Assembly: GCA_937896505.1 (NCBI GenBank)
Contig: CALBNP010000164.1
Span: 1-27,788, forward strand
Length of the DNA stretch: 27,788 nucleotides
Source: an uncultured Bacteroidales bacterium
GTDB lineage: Bacteria; Bacteroidota; Bacteroidia; Bacteroidales; F082
Direction: 5' to 3'
The notes under the pieces were generated by a model that ran no database searches, was not told where the DNA came from, and saw only the letters and a list, made by a program, of their open reading frames with translations. Within the stretch, counting starts at the first letter, position 1. Every line of letters begins with the position of its first letter. The position numbers were made by a program, and so were the translations under genes. Below are positions 6,543 through 14,824 of the stretch, piece by piece.

Positions 6543-8591
6543 ATGAAAAAAGCATTCATCATTCTCGCCATGCTCCTTTCGGTTTCAGCCATGGCCCAAA
6601 ACCGCGGCGTCATCTTGCAGGAATCTTTCGACAGCAATTCCATGCCGGCAGGCTGGCAAATAACCGAAGGCGGATTCAGCAACTGGACTATTTCGCCTAC
6701 GATCTACGCCGGAGGCACCCCGAAAGAACTGCATCTCAGCTGGAGCCCTTATTTCAATACACCTACGCGCATGGTTTTCAATGCCGTTGACCTGACGGGC
6801 ATTTACACTGTCACCTTCTCCTTCAACCATTATGTGACACATGTAACCCAGCCTTGCACCATTTCCATCGAGACTTCCTCAAATGACGGCAACACTTGGA
6901 ACCGCTGTTTTTCGAGAAGCATCGATTATGACCAAATCATGCTTTATGAAGAAAGTCTCGACATCACCAATGCCGACATGGGTCAAGCTAATGTGTTGTT
7001 TTCAATTTATATAGAGCCATACGTCAGCAGCACCTATTTTGATGACTGGTATTTCGACAACATCCTCATCATGGGCGAACAAGGCAGCGACGTGCTCGAC
7101 TTGGGCATCAGCACCATCAACGTCGCTGACGAGATTGGCAGTGGCGACAGAACCATGGGGATGCTGGTCCGCAATTTCGGAACCATCGACATCACTTCCG
7201 TAGAGGCGAGCTATCAGGTTGGCGACAACCAGTCTGTCAGCGAAACCTTTTCGGTGAATATCCCACCCATGGAAGCCACCAATCTGACTTTTGCCGAGCC
7301 AGCCAATTTTGCCTTGGGCGACTATACTTTGAGCATGGAAATCATCAAAGTGAACGGCACCGCCGATGACGACCAAAGTGACGACCAGATGTCGAAAAAC
7401 ATCACCGCAAACTTGGGTTACACGCAAAAGATACCGTTGCTGGAGGTCTTCTCGTCATCAGGTTGCGAACCTTGCGTTGCGCTGAATGCCCAAATGCAAA
7501 CACTTTGCGACAACAATCCTGGCAAGTATTCCTACATAAAATACTGCATGAACGCCCCTTACGACCCATATTATACGTTAGACGTCACCCAACGCGGCAA
7601 CCACCTGCCCCCTCACCGCGAAGTGCCTTTCGCCCCATTCGTCTATATGGATTGCGAATGCCTGATGAACTATGCGCCTTCGCAAGAGCTTTTTGATGGT
7701 CACTGCGACATGCTCTCGCCCGTCGAAATCCGCGGCTCATTCTACACCGAAGGCTCAATGGTTTATATTTCAGCCGATGTCTTGTCGTACATGGACATGA
7801 CTGACGCCAGCATTTGGGTCTCTGTCAATGAGAAAGTCACGACAGGCAACGTAGGTTCAAATGGCGAAACGGAATTCCATCACGTCATGATGAAACTGCT
7901 GCCCGATGGCACGGGAAAGACATTTAGCATCAGGCAAGGCGAAGTCAAGCATTTCGACTACAATTATGACATGTCAACGACATTTGTCGAAGAGATGGAC
8001 GATTTGGAAGTCGTGGTTTGGGTTGAGGAACCTGGCATTGAAAACACATTGAACAGCCGTTTCATGTACGAAACCGCAAATCATCCCTATCCTGTCGAGA
8101 ATCTGATTCTCACCAAGGAAGGAACCACTTTCACCGCTTCGTGGAACGCACCCGAAAACGCTAACCCGACGGGCTACAACGTGACGCTGAATGGCGCTTT
8201 GGTCGTTGAAAACGGTACGGCTACCAGCTATTCCTTCGCTGAAGAAAGCGGAAAGTTCTATATCGTTGAAGTTCAGGCCGTGTATGGCGACGAGATGGTC
8301 TCAGTGAAACGTGTCATCACGAGTTACGAGATTCTGGCCATTGCCGACAACAAAGCCACCGATTGCATGGTATTCCCGAATCCAGCCCACGACCGCGTTA
8401 CCCTTCAAGCAACTGAAACAATCAAAAACGCCGCTGTCTATGACATGATGGGAAAACTGATTAATGCAGTCCAAATTGATGGCCAGACCTTTGAAATGGA
8501 TTTCTCCGGTTATGGCAACGGAATGTATTTCATCAAGTTGCAGATGGCTGACGGCAAGAGCGAGGTTTGCAGGGTTGCTGTGGCTCGATAA
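6543..8591 (+). CDS. T9SS cargo protein with Omp28/thioredoxin-like domain (paralogue 2)
   Basis: A 682-residue secreted protein with the same domain order as the gene before it: signal peptide (1-18, cut after AMA), adhesin-like domain (about 24-178), CARDB-like domain (about 184-292), Omp28/thioredoxin-like domain with C308-x-x-C311 (CEPC), fibronectin III-like domain, and a type A T9SS sorting domain beginning VFPNPAHDRVTL. Several blocks are almost identical to paralogue 1, such as ETEFHHVMMK and YDMSTTFVEEM, so the pair arose by tandem duplication. The CxxC is kept but its middle residues differ (EP versus YP), and the cis-proline strand has changed (APFVYMD), so substrate or partner choice may have diverged. 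It is likely in the same transcript as paralogue 1. Confidence 0.85.
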   Translation: MKKAFIILAMLLSVSAMAQNRGVILQESFDSNSMPAGWQITEGGFSNWTISPTIYAGGTPKELHLSWSPYFNTPTRMVFNAVDLTGIYTVTFSFNHYVTHVTQPCTISIETSSNDGNTWNRCFSRSIDYDQIMLYEESLDITNADMGQANVLFSIYIEPYVSSTYFDDWYFDNILIMGEQGSDVLDLGISTINVADEIGSGDRTMGMLVRNFGTIDITSVEASYQVGDNQSVSETFSVNIPPMEATNLTFAEPANFALGDYTLSMEIIKVNGTADDDQSDDQMSKNITANLGYTQKIPLLEVFSSSGCEPCVALNAQMQTLCDNNPGKYSYIKYCMNAPYDPYYTLDVTQRGNHLPPHREVPFAPFVYMDCECLMNYAPSQELFDGHCDMLSPVEIRGSFYTEGSMVYISADVLSYMDMTDASIWVSVNEKVTTGNVGSNGETEFHHVMMKLLPDGTGKTFSIRQGEVKHFDYNYDMSTTFVEEMDDLEVVVWVEEPGIENTLNSRFMYETANHPYPVENLILTKEGTTFTASWNAPENANPTGYNVTLNGALVVENGTATSYSFAEESGKFYIVEVQAVYGDEMVSVKRVITSYEILAIADNKATDCMVFPNPAHDRVTLQATETIKNAAVYDMMGKLINAVQIDGQTFEMDFSGYGNGMYFIKLQMADGKSEVCRVAVAR

Positions 8592-8735
8592 TACTATAAG
8601 GCCTTAATACCACAAAAAAGACGTATGGGTCAAATTGCAAATAATATACTTTTTGACCCGTGATGAAAAACAAGTGTGTAAAATCAACAATTTAAACGAT
8701 GCTGGGTCTAATTGTATATTATTGCCTTGTAGTAT
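8591..8735. repeat. 145-bp inverted-repeat element (MITE-like or structured RNA)
   Basis: The ends ATACTATAAGGC (8591-8602) and GCCTTGTAGTAT (8724-8735) are inverted repeats with one mismatch in 12. Inside, 8637-8659 and 8704-8726 match as inverted repeats at 18 of 23 positions, and 8627-8634/8652-8659 form a perfect 8-bp stem (GGGTCAAA/TTTGACCC). The left end overlaps the stop codon of paralogue 2. No coding frame and no clear target-site duplication were found. Confidence 0.5.
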
Positions 8736-8757
8736 CTAAAAAAGATAATGTTTATGA

Positions 8758-8781
8758 ACAAAAAGCATATCAAAAAATGCT
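8758..8781 (-). terminator. Weak terminator of the nan operon
   Basis: Read on the minus strand, AGCAT and ATGCT pair and are followed by TTTTTG. It lies 22 bases past the stop of the creatininase-family gene. Confidence 0.4.
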
Positions 8782-8802
8782 CAGAATATCTTACGATTCA
8801 AT

Positions 8803-9570
8803 TTAATAAATCTCCTCATTCTCAGCTAAATCCTTAAACAAGGCCACCAATCTTTCCACCACGGTTTCGGCATAGCGGCAACCTTTTTCGGTTGAGGCTT
8901 TCTTTGGATTGCCAATACCTGTGTCGTCAGTGACTTTCAGCCAGTTGCGCGGCACCCAAGCCGTCTTGTCGTTCAGCGATTGCAATGCAAAAGGATGTGA
9001 CTTGCCCTCGCCTGCATCGGCAAGATTCACCCATTCGGGATGATAGTGCATCATCACCGAGGTTTCCAATTCGCCGGCATGGTCATCCTTTTCCTCAAAG
9101 TAACCTTGTGGCGGAACGATAGTGTACCACTCCGTAGAGGCAATCAGAAAGTCAGGATAATCGACGGCCAAATCACGAATCATAGGCTTGAAGGAATTGC
9201 CGCCGTGACCATTGATAATGACCAACTTACGAAAACCCTGATGATGCAAGGAAGCCACCAAGTCGCTCAAAATGGCTTTCTGCGTTTCGTAACGATAATG
9301 GATGCAAAACTTCAAATCGCGCTGGCCCGGATTTTGTGCGCCCATGGCAACGGGTGGCAAAACCATCGCACGCAAGCCCGTCTGCTCAAACAAACGGTTG
9401 GCTGCATCTAAGGCAACTTCCTGAGAGAGGATGCAATCGGTCAGATAGGGTAAATGCTGGTTGTGCGGTTCGGTTGCGCCCCAAGGCAAAACGACCAGTT
9501 TGTAATCTTCATCTTTGACCTTTCCAAATGGACTGACGGTCAAGTCGATACCAATTTTATGATTATTCAT
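8803..9570 (-). CDS. Creatininase-family metal-dependent hydrolase
   Basis: A 255-residue cytoplasmic protein of the creatininase/formamidase superfamily, close to the family's usual 240-260 residues. Metal-site motifs are present: E34 and H36 in GATEPHNQHLPYLTD, D45 at the end of that motif, H122 in NGHGGN, and E167/E169 in DDHAGELETS. Family members hydrolyse C-N bonds in cyclic or linear amides (creatinine, formamides, mycofactocin peptide), usually with zinc or manganese. It is the last gene of the sialic acid operon and overlaps the YhcH gene by four bases (ATGA), so it is made together with it. Its substrate is not known; an amide of an amino sugar is one guess from the context. It is not likely to be a true creatininase here. 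Confidence 0.88.
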   Translation of the reverse strand: MNNHKIGIDLTVSPFGKVKDEDYKLVVLPWGATEPHNQHLPYLTDCILSQEVALDAANRLFEQTGLRAMVLPPVAMGAQNPGQRDLKFCIHYRYETQKAILSDLVASLHHQGFRKLVIINGHGGNSFKPMIRDLAVDYPDFLIASTEWYTIVPPQGYFEEKDDHAGELETSVMMHYHPEWVNLADAGEGKSHPFALQSLNDKTAWVPRNWLKVTDDTGIGNPKKASTEKGCRYAETVVERLVALFKDLAENEEIY

Positions 9571-10013
9571 AGTTTCACTTTTGCAATTAATTTTCTCAAA
9601 TTGCCTTCGCCGATAATGGGAGCGTGGGCGTCTTCGGGATAGACAATCAGGAACTCGCCTGGCTTCACTTCAAAATAAGTTGATGCGGGTTCTTCATAGA
9701 CTGCGAAATCCTTTTCAATATCGAAAGGATGCATTGGCTCATGTAAATCGCTTAGGGCTTTCCACCCCACTATCTCATTGCCATTCAACGGAATATGAAC
9801 GTCGATATATTGCTGATGGACTTCCAAAACTTGTTTTTCCTTGCTCAATAATGTTGGTTCGGAATTGTTGATGAACAAGTCATCGCCTTGCAGTTCTATT
9901 CTTCCTAAATCCTTGTTCATCAAATCGTTTGATTTCACATAATCAAACAGTTGCTTGAGCAATGGATGCAGGTTTTCGTAACGGCTGCTGTCGGTTAATT
10001 TGGCTAAAATCAT
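9567..10013 (-). CDS. yhcH: YhcH/YjgK/YiaL-family protein, probable sialic acid anomerase
   Basis: A 148-residue cupin-fold protein, the usual length for the family (about 150). Family-typical stretches are HQQYIDVHIPLNGNEIVGW and the C-terminal FLIVYPEDAHAPII, with histidines and acidic residues placed for a metal-containing pocket. In E. coli the homologue (YhcH, also called NanQ) is reported to speed interconversion of the anomers of N-acetylneuraminate in the cytoplasm, which feeds the lyase. Placement between the epimerase gene and the creatininase-family gene of a sialic acid operon supports the same role. It overlaps the creatininase-family gene by four bases. The gap to the epimerase gene upstream is 59 bases and holds a palindromic repeat. 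Confidence 0.87.
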   Translation of the reverse strand: MILAKLTDSSRYENLHPLLKQLFDYVKSNDLMNKDLGRIELQGDDLFINNSEPTLLSKEKQVLEVHQQYIDVHIPLNGNEIVGWKALSDLHEPMHPFDIEKDFAVYEEPASTYFEVKPGEFLIVYPEDAHAPIIGEGNLRKLIAKVKL

Positions 10014-10036
10014 GGTGTTTTTCTATTTTAAAATTG

Positions 10037-10062
10037 AGAGACGTTGCACGCAACGTCTCTAC
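10037..10062 (+). repeat. Palindromic repeat, copy 4 (inside the nan operon)
   Basis: Perfect 11-bp arms AGAGACGTTGC and GCAACGTCTCT around AC, followed by AC. The outer bases match copies 1-3 near the IS but the core is different. It lies between the epimerase and yhcH genes, so it would be part of the operon mRNA, read there from the minus strand. Confidence 0.85.
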
Positions 10063-10072
10063 ATGATGTGAT

Positions 10073-11236
10073 TTACGACAATTTTTCCAATATCTGCCAG
10101 CATTGGAACAGGCCTCTTGGCACATGGAAACAGCCCTTCCATTTGCCGCCTTTCAGTGGCAGCAGCACCTCGCCTTGGCGGTTCAGATAGCCGTACCATT
10201 CCGGATATTCAGGGTCGGTGAAATGCGTCCAGACATAATCGTTGACCTTTTCAAACCAATCCAAACATTCCTGATTTCCAGTCAGTTGATAGCCTTTCAG
10301 CATCGTGATGAGGGTTTCGATATGCACCCACCACAGTTTCTGGTCCCATTCCAGTTTCTCGGGCGGATAACCTTTTCTGTCGAGGAAATAGAAGATGCCG
10401 CCGTTTTCTTTGTCCCAACCATAATTCACTTCGCTGAGGGCGATTTTCACGGCCTTGTCAATCAAATCCTTGCGGTTCAGGCGCACGCCCAAATCCATGA
10501 TGAACCACATGGCTTCGATAGCGTGGCCCGGATTGAGCAGACGGCCATTAAAGTTGTCCATCAGTTCGCCATCAACGCCGACGTGCTCAACGATGAGACC
10601 CAGTTCCGGACGATAAAACACATCCAAAACTTCGTGCAGGCAGGTGTCGATGGTCTTTTGCAGAAATTCAGGTTCAAGCAGCGACTCAATTTCCAAGGCC
10701 ACATTGCAGAGAATCATCGGCAGGTCGAAACTCTTCATCGGACGGGTGCCCGGCACGGTCTTGTTCCATTTTCCTTTCGGGTTATCGACTTTTGAAAGCA
10801 CGATGTCGAAAGTCTTTTTGGCGATGTCGGCATATTCCTTGTTGCCCGTTGCGATGCTCAACTGACCGAAAGCCAAAACCGCAAAAGTATAGGAGAAAAT
10901 ATTGTATGGCTCAACCAATGGATTGCCTTGACGGTCAAGGGCAAAATACCAGTTGTAATTGCCATCGTGACCATATTTCTTCAGAAACTCAGCCCCTTGG
11001 ATGGCGCAATCCAGCCACTCCTGACGCTTTTCCACCTTGTTGTATAGGACGGAAAACATCCAGACTTCGCGACCTTGCAGCCAGACGAACTTATCGGTAT
11101 CAAAAACAGAACCATCGCGGTTAAGGCAGGTGAAATAACCACCAAACTCCTTATCCTGCGATTTTTCAAGCCAAAACGGAACCACCTTGTCGAGCAGTTC
11201 GTGCTTGTATTGTTGTGCTAATTGTTTGAAATCCAT
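10073..11236 (-). CDS. nanE: N-acylglucosamine 2-epimerase (ManNAc to GlcNAc)
   Basis: A 387-residue protein of the AGE/renin-binding-protein family (usual length about 390-420), an (alpha/alpha)6 barrel. It interconverts N-acetylmannosamine and N-acetylglucosamine in the cytoplasm. Residues expected in the active site are visible: R56 in LQGREVW, H238 in NPGHAIEAMW and H371 in GCFHVPRG. In Bacteroides fragilis an enzyme of this family, rather than the ManNAc-6-P epimerase of enterobacteria, serves sialic acid breakdown and is encoded beside the lyase and transporter genes; the arrangement here is the same. The gene starts 20 bases after the symporter gene. A cellobiose epimerase is the main alternative by family, but the nan context argues against it. 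Confidence 0.9.
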   Translation of the reverse strand: MDFKQLAQQYKHELLDKVVPFWLEKSQDKEFGGYFTCLNRDGSVFDTDKFVWLQGREVWMFSVLYNKVEKRQEWLDCAIQGAEFLKKYGHDGNYNWYFALDRQGNPLVEPYNIFSYTFAVLAFGQLSIATGNKEYADIAKKTFDIVLSKVDNPKGKWNKTVPGTRPMKSFDLPMILCNVALEIESLLEPEFLQKTIDTCLHEVLDVFYRPELGLIVEHVGVDGELMDNFNGRLLNPGHAIEAMWFIMDLGVRLNRKDLIDKAVKIALSEVNYGWDKENGGIFYFLDRKGYPPEKLEWDQKLWWVHIETLITMLKGYQLTGNQECLDWFEKVNDYVWTHFTDPEYPEWYGYLNRQGEVLLPLKGGKWKGCFHVPRGLFQCWQILEKLS

Positions 11237-11256
11237 AGTATATAAAGATTAAATCA

Positions 11257-13866
11257 TTATTCATTTAATTCTTTCCAAGTCAGTCCCTTCAAATCTTTTC
11301 GGTTAGGCGAAAACAGACTCACAAGATAACCTACGGCCACCGAGACCACCATGCCGATGCAGCCGTAAAGCAGCAAGTTGAGGTCGGTGAAATATTTCAC
11401 GCAGAAGACCGCCACGATGCCGCAAACGAAACCTGTCAAAGCCGACTTTGCATCGATGCGCGGGAAGAAAATGCCCATCAGGAAGAGGCCGCCCAAGCCC
11501 GAGGACAGCAAGCCTAAGATTTCCTGGAAGAAATCGAGTAGGGAATAAATGCTCCAAGTGGCCATCAGTAAGGCCAAGCCCACGCCGATAATGCCCGAAA
11601 CCACACAAGCCCAACGCGCCACTTTAAGCATTTCGTTGTCAGTGGTTTGAGTATGCCAACGCTTGTAGAAATCGACGGAAAAAGCTGTGGCAATGGAATT
11701 GATGTTGGATGAAATCGTTGACATGGTGGCGGCAAAAATGGCAGCAATCAGCAATCCCGCCACACCTGCCGGCAACTGACTCATCATAAAAAATGGAAAT
11801 ATGGCATCGGTCTTGGTCATGGAAATGTCCAAATCGGCCGGATGGGTCTTGAAGAAAGTGTAAAGGCTTGTGCCAATGACGAAAAACGCAATGGAAATCA
11901 CGGCACTCATCACGCCATTGAGCAGGATGCTATGCGAGGCGCTTTTTTCGTTTTTCGTGGTCAGGTAACGCTGAATCACCGTCTGGTCGGAGGTGTAGGA
12001 AATCAGGTTGTTGGCGATGCCGCCCAAAACGACGACCCAAAACGTGGCTTTCGTGAAATCGAAGCTCCAATCCACCAGTTTCAGTTTTTCATCCGCCATG
12101 GCAATATCGACAAAACCGTTGAAGCCACCTTTGGTGGAGAAAATCAGATAAGCCGCTGAAACCAAAGCCCCGCCCACCAAAATGATGCCTTGTACCACAT
12201 CGCCCCAGATGACAGCTTCTACGCCGCCCATAGTGCAGTAAATGATGGTAATCACGCCCATCAAGGCAATGCAGACCCAAATGTTGATGCCCGTCACGGC
12301 AGTCAAAGCCAAGGAAGGCAGATAAAGTACAAGCGCCATTCGTGCCACCATGAAGATGATGAAAACGGCACTCGCCATTAGGCGGACAGCACCACTGAAA
12401 CGGCGTTCCAGATATTCGTAGGCCGTGGTCACATTCAGCCGCCTGAAAAACGGCAGGTAGTATTTGATGACCGGAAAACTCACCAACAAAATGGTGATGA
12501 GCATCGGATAATAAGTCCAGTTGGTAGCGTAAGCCTTGGCTGGATAAGCCATATAGGTGATGGCGCTCAGCATGGTTGCGTAAATGCTGATGCCCGCTGC
12601 CCACCAAGGAATACGGCCTCCGCCCTTGAAGAAATCGTCGCCGCCTTTTTCCTTGCGCATGAAATAATAGCCCAAAAGCAACATGCCCGTCAGATAAACA
12701 ATCAGCACCAGCCAGTTCAACCAGCCAAACGACTTTTTGCTTTCCAAACTGACAAGCGAAACCTCGTTGGAACGCACACCGGGCTTGCTTTCGCCACCAA
12801 TCACAAGCCAGCCATTCTGATAAGGAACTATGGCTGCACCAGCCTTGGCCAATTGCGGAAATGAGCCGTTTTCGAACCAAGTGTCGGTGAGCGTGTGATA
12901 CACCAAAACCTTGTCGTTAAAACGATACCAATCAGTAGGATGCGACATATAATCGTGATGACTTTCACCCAATTTTCCGTTGATGGCTGCCTCAAAAATT
13001 TGGGCGTTTACGCCACCGAAGAAAACCAAATGCGAACCGCCTGAAACGGAACAGACCGCGCCAATCAAGGCACGTGATACACCATTGGCATCGGCAAGAA
13101 TGGGAGCCGTTTCCGACCATAGGCCAGTTTTCAAATCGAGGCGTAAGCCGTTGTGATGTACGATGCCTTCGCGACTTTCGGTCGGAGTGGCGTAACCGCC
13201 CATCAGGTAAAGGTTCGGGTTGCCGGCATTGCTTTGAACCGCCATGCAAGGCTGCAAACGGAAGTCGCCAGGGAAACATGGCATTTCGTCCCATGATTCA
13301 CCTTTCAGCAAAGCCTCAACATTGATTTTGAAAACACGGTTTGAGCCAATGCCATCGCTTTGTCCGCCACCAACATAAATCACATTTTCCGACAAGCAGC
13401 CTGCCATGTTATCCAAAGCCACAGGCAAAGATGACAAGGCTGTAATTTTCAATTTATCACCTTGAAAACTGATGAGAAAAACATCGATTAGGCTGTGGCT
13501 TCCATCGTTTCCGCCGAGGCAAATCAAGCCTTGTGGTGTGGAAACGCTCACGCCGTAGGCCACGGCTTTTGGCAGTTTTCCGATGGATTTCCAGTTTTCG
13601 TTGTCTTTGAAAGCGTTTTCAAGGAGATAAATGTCGTCGTGAAAGACTTTTTCGCCACCATCGGCAGCAGGAACATTCGGGAAATTGCAGCCGCCTGCAA
13701 CGATTATCTTTCCATCAACAACTTCTGCAAAATGCCCCGAAAGGCCTTGTCCGCCACTGACTGACAATGGCGATAACACATTGAGGTTCATTTTGTTAAT
13801 GTCAGTGTCCTTGCCAAAAGCAATCACTGAGATCAGGAGTGTCAGGATTAAGAATAATCGTCGCAT
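11257..13866 (-). CDS. Fused N-acetylneuraminate mutarotase (kelch) and sodium:solute symporter
   Basis: A single 869-residue protein with two parts. Residues 1-18 are a signal sequence. Residues about 36-372 are a kelch beta-propeller of the NanM (sialic acid mutarotase) family; the motif AGGCNFPNVP close to the N-terminus fits the cyclically permuted form. Blade motifs with paired glycines recur (ICLGGNDGSHS, IYVGGGQSDG, LYLMGGYATP, LVFFGGVNAQ, WLVIGGESKP). Residues about 380-869 are a complete sodium:solute symporter with many membrane helices, starting WLNWLVLIVYLTGMLLLGYY and including the core stretch AATMSTISSNINSIATAFS. The propeller would sit outside the inner membrane and hand the right anomer to the Na+-driven importer. 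The gene lies 5 bases after the lyase gene. No frameshift is needed, so the fusion is real in this sequence. Confidence 0.9.
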   Translation of the reverse strand: MRRLFLILTLLISVIAFGKDTDINKMNLNVLSPLSVSGGQGLSGHFAEVVDGKIIVAGGCNFPNVPAADGGEKVFHDDIYLLENAFKDNENWKSIGKLPKAVAYGVSVSTPQGLICLGGNDGSHSLIDVFLISFQGDKLKITALSSLPVALDNMAGCLSENVIYVGGGQSDGIGSNRVFKINVEALLKGESWDEMPCFPGDFRLQPCMAVQSNAGNPNLYLMGGYATPTESREGIVHHNGLRLDLKTGLWSETAPILADANGVSRALIGAVCSVSGGSHLVFFGGVNAQIFEAAINGKLGESHHDYMSHPTDWYRFNDKVLVYHTLTDTWFENGSFPQLAKAGAAIVPYQNGWLVIGGESKPGVRSNEVSLVSLESKKSFGWLNWLVLIVYLTGMLLLGYYFMRKEKGGDDFFKGGGRIPWWAAGISIYATMLSAITYMAYPAKAYATNWTYYPMLITILLVSFPVIKYYLPFFRRLNVTTAYEYLERRFSGAVRLMASAVFIIFMVARMALVLYLPSLALTAVTGINIWVCIALMGVITIIYCTMGGVEAVIWGDVVQGIILVGGALVSAAYLIFSTKGGFNGFVDIAMADEKLKLVDWSFDFTKATFWVVVLGGIANNLISYTSDQTVIQRYLTTKNEKSASHSILLNGVMSAVISIAFFVIGTSLYTFFKTHPADLDISMTKTDAIFPFFMMSQLPAGVAGLLIAAIFAATMSTISSNINSIATAFSVDFYKRWHTQTTDNEMLKVARWACVVSGIIGVGLALLMATWSIYSLLDFFQEILGLLSSGLGGLFLMGIFFPRIDAKSALTGFVCGIVAVFCVKYFTDLNLLLYGCIGMVVSVAVGYLVSLFSPNRKDLKGLTWKELNE

Positions 13867-13871
13867 AAATT

Positions 13872-14786
13872 TTACTTATTGCACTTGTTGAAGAAATCAA
13901 TGGCTTCAAGTTCCTTGCGCATAGCCATTTCTTCTTCGTTTGTCATGTTTTGGAACGGCGTGCGGTTCATGCCCAAATCCAAGCCCAAAAGTTTCATGAT
14001 ACGTTTGCCAGCCACGATGTTGCCGCGATAGTGGCAAATCACATTGATGACATCTTGGGCATAGTTCTGCAATTCCCTCGCCTTGGTTAAATCGCCGTTT
14101 TTCCAAGCCTCGATAATGCCGACCAAGCAACGACCGTTGTAGTTGGAAGTGCCGCAAATGCCACCTTGCGTGCCGCACATTTCCAATGATGCCAAAATGG
14201 TCTCGTCCTGACCGTGAAGCATATCGAAACGGCCATTCTTGTAAAGCATGCACTGGTTGAACTCATACAGACTTTCAAAAGTGTATTTCACGCCGGCAAA
14301 ATTCGGGATGCGGCCATCGACGGCTTCCAGAAACTTCACCATAGGCAGATAGGCATTGTTGAAAGCAGGAATGTGATAATAATAGAACGGCAGTTCAGGT
14401 GCGCCGCAAGCGATTTCCTTGCAATATTTCACCAATTCCTCCACGCGGTTGATTTTCGGGAAAGGCGTAGCCATGGCGCCAATGCCCCAGGCTCCGATTT
14501 TCTGAGCGTGTTCGGCCAGCATCTTGCTGTTGCGGGCGCAGCAACTGCCCACATGTACGATGACCTTGAAGCCTTCGGGCGCAGCTTTCACCCAAGTCTC
14601 GGCCAACTTCATGCGTTCGTCTTCAGTGAGCATGTAACCTTCTCCAGATGAACCGTTTACAAAAACGCCTTTCAGTCCGTTGCGCTGCAACAAAGCTGCA
14701 TATTCGGGAATAATGTCGTAATTCACGTCTCCATTTTCCTTGAAAGGTGTAAACGGAGCATCTATCAAACCTATGATTTTCTGCAT
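13872..14786 (-). CDS. nanA: N-acetylneuraminate lyase
   Basis: A 304-residue class I aldolase of the DapA/NanA family. It splits N-acetylneuraminate into N-acetylmannosamine and pyruvate in the cytoplasm. The carboxylate-binding loop GSSGEG is at residues 45-50, Y137 is in the FYYYHIP motif and the Schiff-base lysine is K167 in FAGVKYT, all as in known sialic acid lyases; GSSGEG and the YYHIP motif favour NanA over dihydrodipicolinate synthase. The start at 14786 (MQKIIGLIDAPFTPF) is chosen because the open frame upstream shows no homology and holds the promoter. It is the first gene of the operon. The same gene is called nanL in Bacteroides fragilis. Confidence 0.93.
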   Translation of the reverse strand: MQKIIGLIDAPFTPFKENGDVNYDIIPEYAALLQRNGLKGVFVNGSSGEGYMLTEDERMKLAETWVKAAPEGFKVIVHVGSCCARNSKMLAEHAQKIGAWGIGAMATPFPKINRVEELVKYCKEIACGAPELPFYYYHIPAFNNAYLPMVKFLEAVDGRIPNFAGVKYTFESLYEFNQCMLYKNGRFDMLHGQDETILASLEMCGTQGGICGTSNYNGRCLVGIIEAWKNGDLTKARELQNYAQDVINVICHYRGNIVAGKRIMKLLGLDLGMNRTPFQNMTNEEEMAMRKELEAIDFFNKCNK

Positions 14787-14812
14787 GATTTTGTCTTTTT
14801 GAAATTTTCGGG

Positions 14813-14820
14813 CAAAGATA
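14813..14820 (-). promoter_or_regulatory. -7 element of the nan operon promoter
   Basis: TATCTTTG on the minus strand, a perfect TAnnTTTG, 26 bases before the lyase ATG. A TTTC lies 21 bases upstream as the likely -33 element. Confidence 0.65.
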
Positions 14821-14824
14821 TGGC

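Noticed and set aside
10103..10795. 230-codon open frame on the plus strand opposite nanE
   Set aside because: It is antisense to a clear AGE-family epimerase with intact active-site residues; no promoter and no homology seen.
12089..12880. 263-codon open frame on the minus strand in another frame of the symporter gene
   Set aside because: It overlaps the transmembrane part of the fusion protein; the translated product is H/R/C-rich without membrane pattern or motif.
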